64,000 bases of DNA from Blastobasis lacticolella (Eukaryota > Arthropoda > Insecta > Lepidoptera > Blastobasidae): assembly GCA_905147135.1 (NCBI GenBank), contig LR990042.1, positions 12,267,545 through 12,331,544 of the forward strand. The letters are read 5' to 3'. The translations under genes were made by a program, and so were the position numbers. Positions 10,946 to 23,000 of the stretch are shown piece after piece. The stretch's first letter is position 1; each line of letters starts with the position of its first letter. The notes beneath the pieces are model-generated. The model saw only the letters and a program-made list of their open reading frames with translations, was not told where the DNA came from and made no database searches.

Positions 10946-11921
10946 AGCGTGGGGAGAGTTCAGGTTTGGCGTCCAGAAAGTCTATTTTATTCTTTGGCTG
11001 ATGGGATAGGTACTTGCTGGGTCGTCACCAATGAGGTGTCATCCTAGGTTTGACCTCGTCGCGGAATAATTAATTTATAACGTATATTTGCAACCTATAG
11101 TATTGCTCTACTAAAAACCTAAGGCGAATATATTCAACTAGCTTTATCTTTAAAACCTGAAGTTCTTTTAAACCTGAGTTCTATTCAGTTCAATATATTC
11201 AATTCAGAATATATTAGTTCAATTGCACATTGCTTTTGAACCCTTAGGCAAAACTACCTATTGATTTCGGCCAAGTCATTTCATTGATAAGGTTAAGGTA
11301 TTTCAATATTTTGAGGGTACGAACATAACGTAGAATTAGGAAGTGTGGCAGTTTTTGTTAACTTCAGGAGAAGCTGTTATTTTAATAAATTTTCTGGCTC
11401 ACAAAGTTTATCATACATAAGACACAATATCTAAATACGTTGCGAGAAACGACATAATCGCAAAGCGAAACAAGTTTTCACCGATTCCTCGAATAAATAT
11501 AAAAGTAAAACGTTGTTACAAAGTACATGTTGGTTGTGCTGAAGATGAATATAATAACAATAATAGAATTGAAATTAAAGTTGAATGTAGGATTTTTTCA
11601 TAATTTATTTGACGTTTGTTACCTAAATGATATTTTATTCCATTAATATTTAACAACAACCATAACAAAAAATTCTTACAATATTGGGTAATGTGAACAT
11701 AAAGCTATTACAGAAATTAAGTAATAGTAAGTTGGTAAGTCTAAACGAGATGGATTTCGGTCGTCTAATTTGTGCCGGGAATAGCTTTCATAAATATTGT
11801 CCTTTACAAGTGGCTGTCAAAAATAAATTTAGTTATGTAGATAGTAGTAGTAGTAGAGAGCTATGGATTAATTATTTTAATCTGTTGTCAGTAGATTAAT
11901 AATATGGCTTATTTCTCGATA
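10946..11921. other. AT-rich spacer 3' of the TIL gene
   Basis: No gene is recognised. A plus-strand frame of 71 codons (11,684-11,899) has no family resemblance. As the minus-strand gene at 11,922-13,454 terminates here, its 3' UTR should lie in this interval; the nearest clear minus-strand AATAAA is at about 11,634-11,640, some 285 bases downstream of the stop (inference). Confidence 0.4.
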
Positions 11922-13454
11922 TTATGGACATTTATTGTAACGAACACAAATGTTATTATTGTCTCGGGCATAACCATCATTGCAGTAACACATATCGTTA
12001 CATTTTATGTTTACTATTGGACATTTCCTTTGATTTTGTTGGCTGAGTGTAGCGCATACATTGTCACAAGCTCCGCCGCAGGCGTAGTACTCGTTGGGAC
12101 CGTTGCATTGAAGTTCTGAAATCACATAATTATGACTTAACTAATATGGAAGAAACCGCCATAAAAAATATGGACAATTCACACTGCGCCATCTGGCCCC
12201 AAAAGTAAGCAAAGCTTGTGTTTTATGTGCTCGATTTATGAATGCCGACTAACCTGAGTCGCTGTCCTAATAGGCAACAGTCGTGCGTCTATAAACGTAC
12301 GAAGGACGTCGCCCGACCAATAGGAGACCTCAAAACCCGCCGTCGCACGACCGTTGCCGATTAAAACAGAGCCTAATTCTATCTCAGAAGGCTTGAAAAT
12401 TGGCAGCAAAGTATTTTGTTGTATAATTTAAATGTCTCATAAATCTCTACATCTATCCTCTTTAAATATCAGAACCGTCTCAACATTACTCTAGCTCTGT
12501 ATTTATTAAGCAATAAAGAATTTACATACATACATACATACTCTTTCTATTAATTTTGCTACTTCATCGCTGTATATTTGTATTTTTCTTTCACTCCTGT
12601 TGACTCCAAACGTGGTCGATCTCCCCTAATTCACTCTATCTCGCAATTTTATTCCACTGAATCCGGAATGTATCTTTCAAGAACTTGAGCTAAGTAACGT
12701 TAACTCAGCAAACAATTCAACAAAGAAATTATTACAAAATGGAAATAAGTGACGCCGTTAGCTGTAACTATAACTTTTATTATTAATCGTATGCCATCAA
12801 TATCCTATATCCATATAATAAATTTTAATATATATGTTACTCACTGATATAGCTTTCAATGGGTGAATTTTTTTTTAAAATCTGTTTAGTAGTTTCTGAG
12901 TTTATCCATTAAAAGTAAACAAACCGACAAATAATCAATTATTTTCATTTTATAAGTATCTAATCTTAAATATAGATTACGAACACGTGTTACTTTAAAC
13001 CTGTTTTTGATTGGTCCTATGAACTGTCTACTGTGTCTCAGTATTCAGTTAGACTCTGTTTAAAGAGTAAAGCGACTTGGGAAATTATAAGATTCATGGA
13101 AATACAAAACAAGTAAGCAACCTGATTTTGAATAAAAAAGACGTCCATCTTTTATCTACATTTTATGCTGTGTACAGACAGACGTCGTCATTATTCAATT
13201 AGTTTTGCTTACTTGTTGGTTTCTATTAATCTTATGATTTCCCAAGTCGTTTTGCTTTTCAGACAGAGTCTAACAATAAAGTTTAACATGCTCTCTTTAT
13301 CTATTTATTGAATGATTTAATTATATGGACTTTAATTATTAAATAATTGAATGGTCAATTATTTAATTATTAAAGGCAACAGAATCTCACCTGTGGCTGA
13401 TGATATCAATAAAATGTTTGGCACTAGGGCCACCAACAGTAGTAACGCCGACAT
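11922..13454 (-). CDS. Secreted TIL-domain cysteine-rich protein, two exons
   Basis: Exon 1 (13,454-13,391) starts at ATG, encodes a hydrophobic signal peptide (MSALLLLVALVPNILLISSA) and ends GCCACAG|GTGAGA. Exon 2 (12,115-11,922) follows an acceptor TGATTTCAG|AAC and runs to TAA. The donor leaves one base in the codon and the acceptor supplies two, so the phases match. The mature part is about 65 residues with ten cysteines spaced as in the trypsin-inhibitor-like (TIL) fold: C-x8-C-x3-C-x3-C-x10-C-x6-C-x3-C-x-C-x11-C-x5-C, including GGAC and a CYCNDGYARD block. TIL proteins usually form five disulfides and inhibit serine or metallo proteases in haemolymph, cuticle or silk. The specific target cannot be told from sequence; the loop between the fifth and sixth cysteines (PIVNIK) would be the likely contact. 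The 1,275-bp intron is full of repeats. Alternative: a recent pseudogene, but no lesion is seen. Confidence 0.8.
13051..13272. repeat. Imperfect fold-back inside the TIL intron
   Basis: Left arm (about 13,051-13,120: GACTCTGTTTAAAGAGTAAAG, GACTTGGGAAATTATAAGAT, ACAAGTAAGCAA) is inverted at about 13,205-13,272 (TTGCTTACTTGTTGG, ATCTTATGATTTCCCAAGTC, GACAGAGTCT). The arms are near 68 bp around a loop of about 85 bases holding AAAGACGTCCATCTTTTA. The same structure is present in copy B at about 57,545-57,760, so it predates the duplication. It resembles a MITE or fold-back element. Confidence 0.75.
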
Positions 13455-13495
13455 GGTCGCCGGCAATATTTTGTTTTTTTTCAAGAATTACACCC

Positions 13496-13503
13496 CTTTT
13501 ATA
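13496..13503 (-). promoter_or_regulatory. TATA box of the TIL gene
   Basis: Minus-strand TATAAAAG lies 42-49 bases upstream of the exon 1 ATG, so transcription would start near 13,470 and give a 5' UTR of about 20 bases. The same box at the same distance is kept in the paralogous copy (57,932-57,939), and the sequence on its far side (TACAAGTGCAGGAATC) is conserved too. Confidence 0.7.
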
Positions 13504-13925
13504 GATTCCTGCACTTGTATCTACATCGTATGCGAAGAACGCCAAGATGGTAAGGCAATGTAAATGCATTCATTGTTAATGTCTGTTTTCGATTGCTATT
13601 GGAAGAATTAATTACTAAGCTACGTCAACGTTGTTTGTCGATTGTAACGATATATGTACAAGGAAAGAAAAGTTTAATTAGTCCGTTGAAATAAGTGTCT
13701 TTTTAAATATAGGGAAGCAAATGAGTAAACGTATAGTTTGTGAAGATACATTTGAAATATTATAGTTTACGCAAAGCTAATCACTGTCTCCCAAAGCTAA
13801 ATCAATATCAGGTGATAGATGATGATGCGGTCTTTTCGCCGGATAATGACGACTTCTTGAAAATATGACTTCTCAAAATTACGTCTTCTCGAAATGTCAA
13901 CTTCTTTTGCTGCTATCCAGAATGA

Positions 13926-14580
13926 CATCGAGTTTTGACTCTATAAATACTGCCTTATAAATTAGAAATCTAAACTGATTGATTTGAATTTGAGGTATTT
14001 ACAAAGTTGCAAAGTACCTGCAGGTAATATTGACATTTAGTATAAATACTATGTTTTTGATTTCGTGCCCATTGGCAACAATTAATATTAATATTCCAAA
14101 TGAAGACATGTTCCTAAGACGTAAAAGATTATTTTAAACTAGACAGAATATTTGTTCTTCGTCTGACTGTTTCTTTGTTTGGGTGTATTATGTGTGCTTA
14201 AAGTTTTCCATTCATTTTAATTTGTTTATTAGTTCTATTTGTTGATCAATATATCAATATAATCATATCACAAATAAAATAACAATTAAAAACGTGTTCA
14301 TACTGTTTTATAGAAAAGTGAAAAATTTTAACGAGGCTTAAAAAAGAAGTTCATGAACACGCCCTAATGTTACCAAAAATTTGTTTTTTTATAATAGTAA
14401 ACTAGTCAGCTTTGGCAAATAAGTATAATAATTAATTGTATTTTTTATTTAACCAAGTGCAACATGGATGAGGTAAGCCAGTAGAAATTTACGTATACAC
14501 AAAAGAATATAATAATGATTGGATATATAATTATGGACTCAATATGTTGTATAATTTGCAGGCATAGGTAGTAAACGGTC
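13926..14580. other. AT-rich spacer upstream of LINE-A
   Basis: No gene or recognisable repeat was found. The short frame ATGGATGAGGTAAGC at 14,464 ends after six codons. The 5' boundary of LINE-A homology is close to 14,590. Confidence 0.4.
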
Positions 14581-15135
14581 ATGTGCTTAGGTAATTTTGA
14601 TGATCTTCAAACAACTCTCTCCCAAATACAATTTGATGCTTATGTTCTGATCTTAACAGAGTGTAGACTAAATTCAAACAAACCCATACCCGCGTTGAGT
14701 AACTACTCTGCTTTTTATACCCTACGGCAACTGAATCAGAACGACGGGGAGGTAACATACATTAAAAACAGTCACCAAGCACGTGTAACAGAGATAGTGT
14801 TGACGCATGCATCCGCACTTCAGATAGATATTTCGGGCTTTACAATTGTGGGAATCTATAGGTCTCCATCAAACAGCAACGCTGAAGAGTTCATAAACTC
14901 TCACCTGGATAATATTAAATCCCACAAAAATGTAATAATCACGGGAGACATAAACATCAATCTAATTGCGAGGTCTGATGAAAGAAACTATGAACGTTCT
15001 AACAGAATGAACTATCTGAATGCGTTGTCTCTACACGGTTTCTTACTAGGGCATAGTCTTCCCACTAGAGAAGATAACTGTCTCGATCACTACATGCTAA
15101 AACTTGATAACTACAACAATAAAGCGAAGATAGCT
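14581..15135 (+). pseudogene. LINE-A part 1: apurinic-like endonuclease, 5'-truncated
   Basis: The frame encodes most of an APE-type endonuclease of a Jockey-group LINE: ILTECRL (catalytic Glu), TIVGIYRSPS, VIITGDININL (catalytic Asp/Asn), and DNCLDHYMLK. The first strand of the domain and ORF1 are missing, so this copy was truncated at about 14,590. The frame breaks at 15,135 because LINE-B has inserted; the frame continues without loss at 19,754 (see part 2). The endonuclease would nick target DNA to prime reverse transcription. Confidence 0.9.
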
Positions 15136-15347
15136 CTTTGAATTGCTCCGTTGCATTCGGCTCGGAGCGGACGTGTGCTAAATCCATATTGCTCTTATTT
15201 TGAATCTTTTTTGTGATTGGTTGAATTTGTAAATTTCATTTCCTTGTCTAGCAAGTGACTCTTAAATAGCATTACTCCACCCACTGGGCGGAGCTTGAGT
15301 GAGACGGCTGATAATTGTTAACTTTGTAACAAATAAAAACTGCAAGT

Positions 15348-15425
15348 CGCTGGTGAGGATCGAATCGGGGACCTCGGCGTGTAAGTCAAGCGTGTTACCG
15401 CTGGACCATCGAGTTGGTGCGACGC
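15348..15425 (-). repeat. tRNA-like segment, antisense, in the LINE-B 5' UTR
   Basis: The minus strand reads TGGTCCAGCGG (A-box like) and, 35 bases on, GATTCGATCCTCACC (B-box like), flanked by short complementary ends (GTCGCACC near the start and GTCGCT-type sequence on the other side are not a clean acceptor stem). It resembles a tRNA-derived SINE head or tRNA pseudogene, either captured by the LINE leader or inserted before the LINE moved. Confidence 0.55.
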
Positions 15426-15605
15426 GCCGCGAAATAACGGTATAAGTTCTACACCGCTACGAAAGAGCTACATTGTCACTGACGTCACGGCGCGCTACAG
15501 GTACGCGCGCCGCAGCTGGTGGTCGTATATTCAAATCTCACCAAATTTTATTTTTTTTGTTTTATTTTCTTTATTGTCTAAGGGGTTGTCAACTCTTTGA
15601 TCACC

Positions 15606-16583
15606 ATGCCTAAGGTAGCCCGCTCGCCTACTCGTAGTCCAAAGGTAACTTTGGACACTAACAAAGGCACCCCTACAGAAATTTCTGCGGTGCCTGCGCA
15701 AGAAACGGAGCAAAGTGCAAATAAGACGCGTTCACTGCGCCCGCGGAAGGATTCGCCAAACTTGCTAACAGCTGACGAGTTTGTGGAGTTTAAGAATGAG
15801 ATAAAAACTATGTTAATCACTTGGAAGGCTGACCAGGATGCACAATTCTCTAAATTTTCACAAGATCAAGTTGCCTTAATATCAAAATTAAACATAGACA
15901 TAACTGAACTCAAGTTACAAACACAGGCTATTCAAAAGAGTAACCGAGAAATAGAAACCTCGATGACATTCATTAATCAGCAGTACGAAGAAATGAAGTC
16001 GAAGATTGAATCGTTTCAAAAAGAACGACAGGAAGTCCAAAGGTGCGTTACCTATTTAGAGCGAAAAATTCAAGACCTGCAGCTCGGCTCGCGTTCTTCA
16101 GCTATCGAGATTCGTAACGTACCGGTAAATGAAAAGGAGACTATTATCGACCTACAGAAAATTGTAACAGGTGTAGGTACAGCCCTCAACACAAGTATAT
16201 CTGCCTCTAGCATTAGAGACATTTACCGACTCCCAGGGAAACCAGGGAAAGGCCAGTCAATAGTTGCGGAATTTGCAGGTGTTCAAACTAAATCCTGTTT
16301 AATCACCGCATTGCGTAATTCACTAAAAAACTCCACCAATTAATCACGACTCAATACGCAACTTATCGGTGTCGATGGGGAATGCAAACCTATATATGTA
16401 GCCGAATTTCTTCCTGGTTATTCAAGAAAGTTATTTCACCAAGCACGTGAATTTGCTAAGGAGAAGGAGTTCAAGTTCTGCTGGACCAAGAATGGAAACA
16501 TCTTCCTTCGCAAGAATAAAGATGCCAAACAAATTTTGGTATCCTCCGAGCACGTATTAGGAAATCTATCGAGAGATGTTTGA
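15606..16583 (+). pseudogene. LINE-B ORF1: coiled-coil RNA-binding protein with baculovirus-FP-like C-terminus
   Basis: Starts at ATG 15,606 (context ATCACCATGCC). N-terminal 50 residues are basic and Ser/Thr/Pro-rich, then a heptad-rich coiled coil from about residue 60 to 160, an RRM-like region (AIEIRNVPVNEKET), and a C-terminal block YSRKLFHQAREFAKEKEF plus FCWTKNGNIFLRK that resembles the Baculo_FP domain, a known module of CR1/Jockey ORF1 proteins. One in-frame TAA at 16,341-16,343 splits the protein; downstream codons stay in the same frame to TGA at 16,581-16,583. ORF1 would bind the LINE RNA and form the RNP. Confidence 0.85.
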
Positions 16584-16873
16584 CTATCAACTGGTAGATA
16601 TGATATTTTCCCTCATTCTTGCATTAATATTTCGAACGTATTAAATATGCTAAAGTTGTTAAAGCTAGTCACTGTATTGGCCCGAATCATCTGTACATGT
16701 AATCAACACGTTAAACAACACAATTACACTCAACACAACAAAACAATTTATTTTATATATAACTCTTTTAATTATTGTACAATTAGAAATGTGAGGTGCG
16801 TGCGAGTCTTACTTTTCATATCTGGCAAGGTTTGCAGATTTATGTCCTGTTATAATTCTTATATCCCTAAAAA

Positions 16874-19211
16874 ATGGCTGATTTGGATGTAGCACTACTT
16901 GAACTTGACTCTTTCCAGGTGGCTGATTCGTACGTCTGTCCCCCGCAATACACGACACAAATTTTAAAGAATGGCTCGAGTTCACTTAATGTAATTCATT
17001 TGAATATACGTAGTGTTAACAAAAACTTCAATGAATTGTGTGTTCTTCTTACTCAAATACAGCTTGAGTGCGATCTTATAGTATTATCGGAGTGCTGGCT
17101 TCTTAATACTTCAAATATTCCCTCTATTACAGGCTATGTGGTATATCATACACAAAACAACACCAATCAAAACGAAGGAGTGATTTGGAGTGAAGGAAGC
17201 CAAAGTTTCTAGGAAGAACAGAAACCTAAAACCATGGATAACTCCGGGTCTACTCCGATGCATTCATAATCGTGATGATATGCACAAAAAAGTTAGAAGA
17301 TCCCCTGATAATCCCATTATGAAGCTCACTTATAAGCGCTACAGGAATTACTGTAATGATTTGCTACGGAAACTGAAAATTGCGTATGAAAAAGAAGAGC
17401 TATTAAAAGCCAAAAATAGCGCAAGAGAGACATGGAAAGTTATAAAAAACATTACTAATATAAACAAAAATTGTGCACCCCCTTTGGATTTGCTTAAGTT
17501 ATCTAGAAATAATGATACTTCACTCGAGCAAATTAATAATTACTTTGTCGAAATGGGCTCTAATCTGGCCTCTGCTTTACCCCTCTCTCGTGATCATTTA
17601 TATTCAAGCTATCTCTCTCCATATGTACCTTCAAATTCAATGGCTCTACTGGAGATGGATGAGGCGGAGGTTGATTGCATTATTAAATCGCTAAAAGAGA
17701 GTTCTGCTGTTGGGTGGGATAGCATTTCAGCCAAAATTGTAAAGACTTCTAGTCATGTTCTCGTCCCTGTAATTACACACATCGGAAATCTGTGCATTAG
17801 AACTGGAATTTTCCCCGACGTATTTAAAAAGGCCATCGTGCACCCTATACACAAGGGTGGGGATAGGGATTGTGTGAATAACTACAGACCAATCTCGGTC
17901 TTGCCAACACTGTCAAAAATTCTTGACAAGGCATTTAATTCCCGCTTAATCAATTTTCTTCAAACGAATGACATCCTCTCTAAACACCAATATGGTTTTC
18001 GCGCGGGTGTTTCAACAGAAGACGCAGTTGTTGATTTGGTGGAGAAAGTTGTCAGGACCTTGGACAGCAACAACAAATGTATTGGAATATTCCTGGACCT
18101 GTCCAAAGCGTTCGACACGGTCCATATCCCTACCCTGTGTACTAAGTTAGAAAATATCGGTGTTCGTGGTGTCGCATTGGATTTATTTAGAAATTATTTA
18201 TCTAACCGCACTCAACGAGTAAAAATAGGTAATTATATAAGTACAGAGGTACCCATCAAGTACGGTGTGCCACAAGGCTCAATTTTGGGCTCAACATTAT
18301 TTAACATCTACATAAACCATCTTTGTAACCTATCTATTCCAAATTGTGATATTTTTACATACGCTGATGATACAGCTTTAATTATTCGGGGGACGAACTG
18401 GTGTGATGTTGTAAATAGTGCAGAACATGCGGTGCGAGTGGTTGGCAGTTGGTTAACAGCCAATCTTCTTACACTAAACATCGAGAAGTCCAAATATATT
18501 GTTTTCTCAATCAGAGCAAATGACCAGCCTTCCACTACGAAAAATATTAGAGTGCACTCGTGCCATATCTCTTCCACAGACTGCCGCTGCCCTACCTTAC
18601 CACGCGCTTCTGAAATAAAATATTTGGGTGTCCATTTAGATTCCCGAATGAACTGGAGTGTGCAATTGAAGGCTCTGTCATCTCGAGTCCGTCGACTTAT
18701 TTTTATCTTTAAGTCTCTTAGGAAGGCAGCTGACCTTGAAACGCTAAGATTAGTATATACCGCCCTATGTCAGTCACTGCTTTTGTACTGCATTCCAGCC
18801 TGGGGTGGTTCCGCAAAGAGTTTCATATTACAGCTTGAGAGGGCTCAAAGAGCGATCCTAAAAGTTATGTATGTGAAACCTTTTAGATTTCCGACCATTG
18901 AACTGTATTCTCTTTCTAAAGTATTAACTGTAAGACAACTTTTTATCCTTCGCACTGTCCTTCGTCGACATACACATAATAGCCCCACAATCGATAACAG
19001 TAAGAGAAAAACTAGAAATATCTGTTTAGTCGATTCGCATAAAACTACATTTGCTTCGCGTCACTATTATATAATTAATTCGATTCTTTACAATAGAATG
19101 AACATAATACTTAATATAAATTCCCTAACCAAACATGAAATTAAAAATAAGATCCAGCCCTGGCTGCAAGCGTTAACTTACAAGGAAACTGAACAATTAT
19201 TAACGAGTTAA
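16874..19211 (+). pseudogene. LINE-B ORF2: endonuclease/reverse transcriptase with internal deletion
   Basis: The reading starts at ATG 16,874 and shows the N-terminal endonuclease motifs VIHLNIRS (Asn) and IVLSECWL (Glu). At about 17,185 it jumps to a linker (RNLKPWITPGLL) in another frame, so roughly 200 residues carrying the catalytic GDxN and SDH motifs are deleted. The rest (17,190-19,211, 673 codons) is a continuous reverse transcriptase: AIVHPIHKGG, NNYRPISVLP, YGFRAGVSTEDAV, FLDLSKAFDTVH, YGVPQGSILGSTLF, DIFTYADDTALII, thumb RASEIKYLGVHLDSR, and a C-terminal ALTYKETEQLL tail. The RT catalytic residues are intact; the element cannot nick DNA itself. Confidence 0.9.
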
Positions 19212-19272
19212 TCATTCAACATTCAACTTATACCGACTCATACACACTCTCTACCGCAAACACGCACGCTTA

Positions 19273-19449
<177 letters not shown>

Positions 19450-19753
19450 ACTGATCTCATGTAATCCATGGCTAGATAAATTTTTGTTCTTGGTAACATG
19501 CTTTTGATAAACTGCCTTTTGTATTTTAGTAAAAGTTATGTGTAAATTACCAAATATTTAAACAACGCATGAGCATTCACTGATTTCTAAAATACAGGAC
19601 TTTCCTAGTTTAGAAATCAGGATATTATAATTTTATGTCAACCCCACACCTCATTCTAATACCACTAATTATGTAGTTATAGATTTAAGATAAAATGTAC
19701 TCTATTTGGTAAATAAAGAATTTTATTATTTTTTTTATTTTATTTTTATAGCT

Positions 19754-20032
19754 GTGATAAGCACTAGTATAACAGACCATTACACTATTCTCTTGCACAT
19801 AAAACATCCAAGTGAGAAAAATAATCAAATCAAATTAAAAAGAGCAATCATTAATTACGACAAGGCTTATGACGAGATTATTACTACAGATTTGACTAGA
19901 TTTTATACACTAAACGACCCTAATATACTAGCGGATACACTTATGAATGCACTTAAGAATAACACAACAACTATACAAGTATCTAGCAAACAGCGAATTG
20001 TAAAACCATGGATAAATAATAGAGTTCTTAAA
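19754..20032 (+). pseudogene. LINE-A part 2: endonuclease C-terminus and linker
   Basis: Continues LINE-A after LINE-B. The block TSITDHYTILL holds the conserved SDH-type histidine of APE endonucleases, followed by a variable linker and RIVKPWINNRVL, which aligns with RNLKPWITPGLL of LINE-B. The frame is cut after a TTAAA at 20,028-20,032 by LINE-C and resumes at 23,240. Confidence 0.88.
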
Positions 20033-23000
20033 AATCCCATGAAAAATATAGATATTTTCTTAAGCCAAGGCGATCAGCTGTGGCCAGCTGACATCGTATT
20101 TAGAAAATACCGAGAGCGCCGCCCTCAGTCACAGAAAACTGGTCAACGCCAGAGTCCAACTATTGAAAATCGTAATGAATAGCACGCCTAATACAGTGTT
20201 TGTGTCATTTAATTGCAAGTCAATTAAACGTTCCGTAGATCAAATCAGACAGTTATGTAAAAAGTACCATCTCGTGGCCTTACAAGAGACTTGGTTGTTT
20301 CCACATGACCTGGACTTCCTGAATACGGTGGACCCGGAGTTTGGTTGTTATGGTGTGTCTGCCATCGACACAACGCAGGGCGTAGTCCGCGGAAGGCCGT
20401 ATGGAGGCGTAGCGCTACTGTGGGATAAGCGTGTGTTCACTCATGCAGAAATCATTCCGTGTCACAATAATCGGATGGTGGCCGTCAAGTTGCAACTGGG
20501 TGACTGATGGGTGCTTGTGTTTAGTGTGTATATGCCTACAGATTGCGAAGATAACTTATTTGAATTTACTCAGTGTTTAGGAAATATTAGTGCAATAATT
20601 GAAAGTTGTGATACCGAGGCTGTGTTTGTGTTAGGCGATCTGAATGCACACCCGGGCACTCGTTTCGGAAAAGAGTTGCTTGATTTTTGTACTGAGCAAT
20701 TATTATGTTGCATAGATCTTGAGCGGCTTGGTGTGGACTCAGATACGCATACGTTCGTGAGTGAGGCGCATGGAACGAGTCGGTGGCTCGACCACTGCAT
20801 CACTACTGCGGCGACCGCTAGCGCCGTGACTAGTGTCTCTGTGCGGTATGATGTATACGTTTCTGACCATTTTCCGTTAGTAATAGGATGTGATTTTTCT
20901 TGTATCAGACCTAAATTAAATGTCACTTGTTTGGATTCTAAACTAAAACACATATGGGGTACACACAGGGACAGTAAGCAAATAGAAAACTATTCAAATT
21001 TCTGTGATATAGAGTTTAACACTATTAAGGGTCAAGGTTATTATTTACGTAGTTTAGAGTGCAAAAATGAGTGTAAACATATAGATCATACTAGTTTAAT
21101 AGATAAATTTTATTGTGATATAGTTAAGGCGTTGCATAATTGTGCGACTATAACATATGAGAATACTTTTAAAAATAATAATGGTAGGAAAGTGGTCGGA
21201 TGGAATTATCACGTCAGAGATTTGCATAAAAAGGCCAGAGAAAAGTACATTGAATGGCTATCCTGCGGGCGGCCGTGCTCGGGATATTATTACGATCAAA
21301 TGTCGGCGACACGACAAACTTTTAAAGCTGCTCTAAAATACGTACAAAATAACCAGGACAAAATAAGGATGGATATATTGGCGCGACATAAAGTATCGAA
21401 AAATTTTGCTCAGTTTTGGAAAGATATAAAAAAACTAAATCATAAAAGTAGTTTACCGGTCAGTGTTGAGGGTGAAGTAGATAAGAAAGACATAGCGAAT
21501 TTATTTATGAGAAAATTTTCGGCCACTCCCTTTCCCTCCGATAATCAAGTACATAATAAAATTCGAATAACAAGTAGTGACTGTCGTGGCTCGGAGAAAT
21601 TTCGTGTTAAGCCTGAAGACATTGTCAATGTCTTCAAAGGAATGAAGCGAGGCAAGTCTCCTGGACACGATGGACTAAGCATTGAACATTTGCTTTATGC
21701 CGGCCAGTATATCTGTGAGGTACTAGCACGGTTCTATAACTTATGTTTACAACATGCGTACTTACCCGAGGATATGTTACGTACATTAGTCGTGCCAATA
21801 GTAAAAAGTAAAACCGGTGATATCTCGAGTGCGGCCAACTACAGGCCAATCTCATTGGCAACGATTGTGGCCAAGGTACTTGAACGATACTTACAGGGCA
21901 ACATAACTCCACATCAGAATATTGACGATGGGCAATTTGGCTTTCGCTCTGAGGTTTCCACAGACATGGCTATCTATTCGCTCAAAGAAGTAGTCAATCA
22001 CTACGTTGATCAGAACACGAGTGTGTATGCTTGTTTTCTGGATTTGAGCTGTGCTTTTGACACAATAAGTCATGACTTACTGTGGGAAAAGATGAGGCAG
22101 AGCCATGTACCGTCTGGGATTGTTGATCTGGTCGCATACTGGTATGCACACCAGGTCAATAATGTCAGATGGGGTGATGCGCAGTCAGATAGTTATGGAT
22201 TGAACTGTGGTGTGAGACAAGTGGGTTGACCTCTCCCGACTTGTTTAACCTGTACGTAAATGACCTAATCGTGGAATTGAGCAGAACGTCGGTGGGGCTT
22301 AAGTTGGGTGACAGATATGTCAACAACTAGAGCTAAGCCGATGATATGGTTCTGCTCAGTCCCTCGATTAAAGGTATGAAAAGGCTAATTACGATTTGTG
22401 AAGAATATGCGCGGCGCCATAGTTTAGTGTATAACGCCAAGAAAACGGAGATGGTAATATTCAAGTCGGGAAAGGGTCCGTCCATAGTGCCAGCTGTGTG
22501 TGTTGGAGGACAGCCGGTAAAGATTGTTGAGAAGTTCAAGTACCTGGGTCACATTCTCACATCAAATAGACGTGATGACGATGACATCGAGCGGCAACGC
22601 AGAGCTTTATCTATATGTGGTAATATGGTCGCTAGAAAGTTCTTCAAAGCTGCCGATGATGTAAAGGATATGTTATTTCGAACGTATTGTCAGTCATTCT
22701 ACACCTGTCAGCTCTGGACTGAATACACAAAGCGGTCTTACAACGGTATTCGTGTTCAGTACAACAACGTTTACAGACACCTGATGGGTCTAAAGCCTTG
22801 GTGCAGTGCCTCTGGAATGTTTGCTGAGGCAAGACTGAACACGTTTAATGCCATCCATAGGCATCGCATTGCGGGCTTCATGTCCAGAGTTGAAGGTTGC
22901 AGCAATGCAATTATTGTAGGGTTGGCCACTAGGTCACCTATATCACGAATTCATAAGCGCTGGCTGCAAGTAGCGGCTTAGTACTTATTTCAATTTAATT

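Larger units (their letters stand above)
12186..13925. repeat. Segmental duplication, copy A (intron, exon 1, promoter of TIL gene)
   Basis: Sequence from GCCCCAAAAGTAAGC (near 12,192) through the intron, exon 1 and upstream flank to about 13,925 is matched in the same order by 54,031-58,975. Matching landmarks include CCAATAGGAGACCTCAAAA, GCCACCAACAG, GCACTTGTATCTACAT, AATTACT..GCTACGTCAACGTTG and TAATGACGACTTCTTGAAAA. Copy A lacks the mariner-like and LINE insertions present in copy B and so serves as the empty site for both. Confidence 0.85.

Noticed and set aside
13387..13569. Minus-strand 60-codon frame over TIL exon 1 starting near 13,569
   Set aside because: It is in a different frame from the signal peptide and runs through the TATA box; the ATG at 13,454 with matching splice phase is the better reading.
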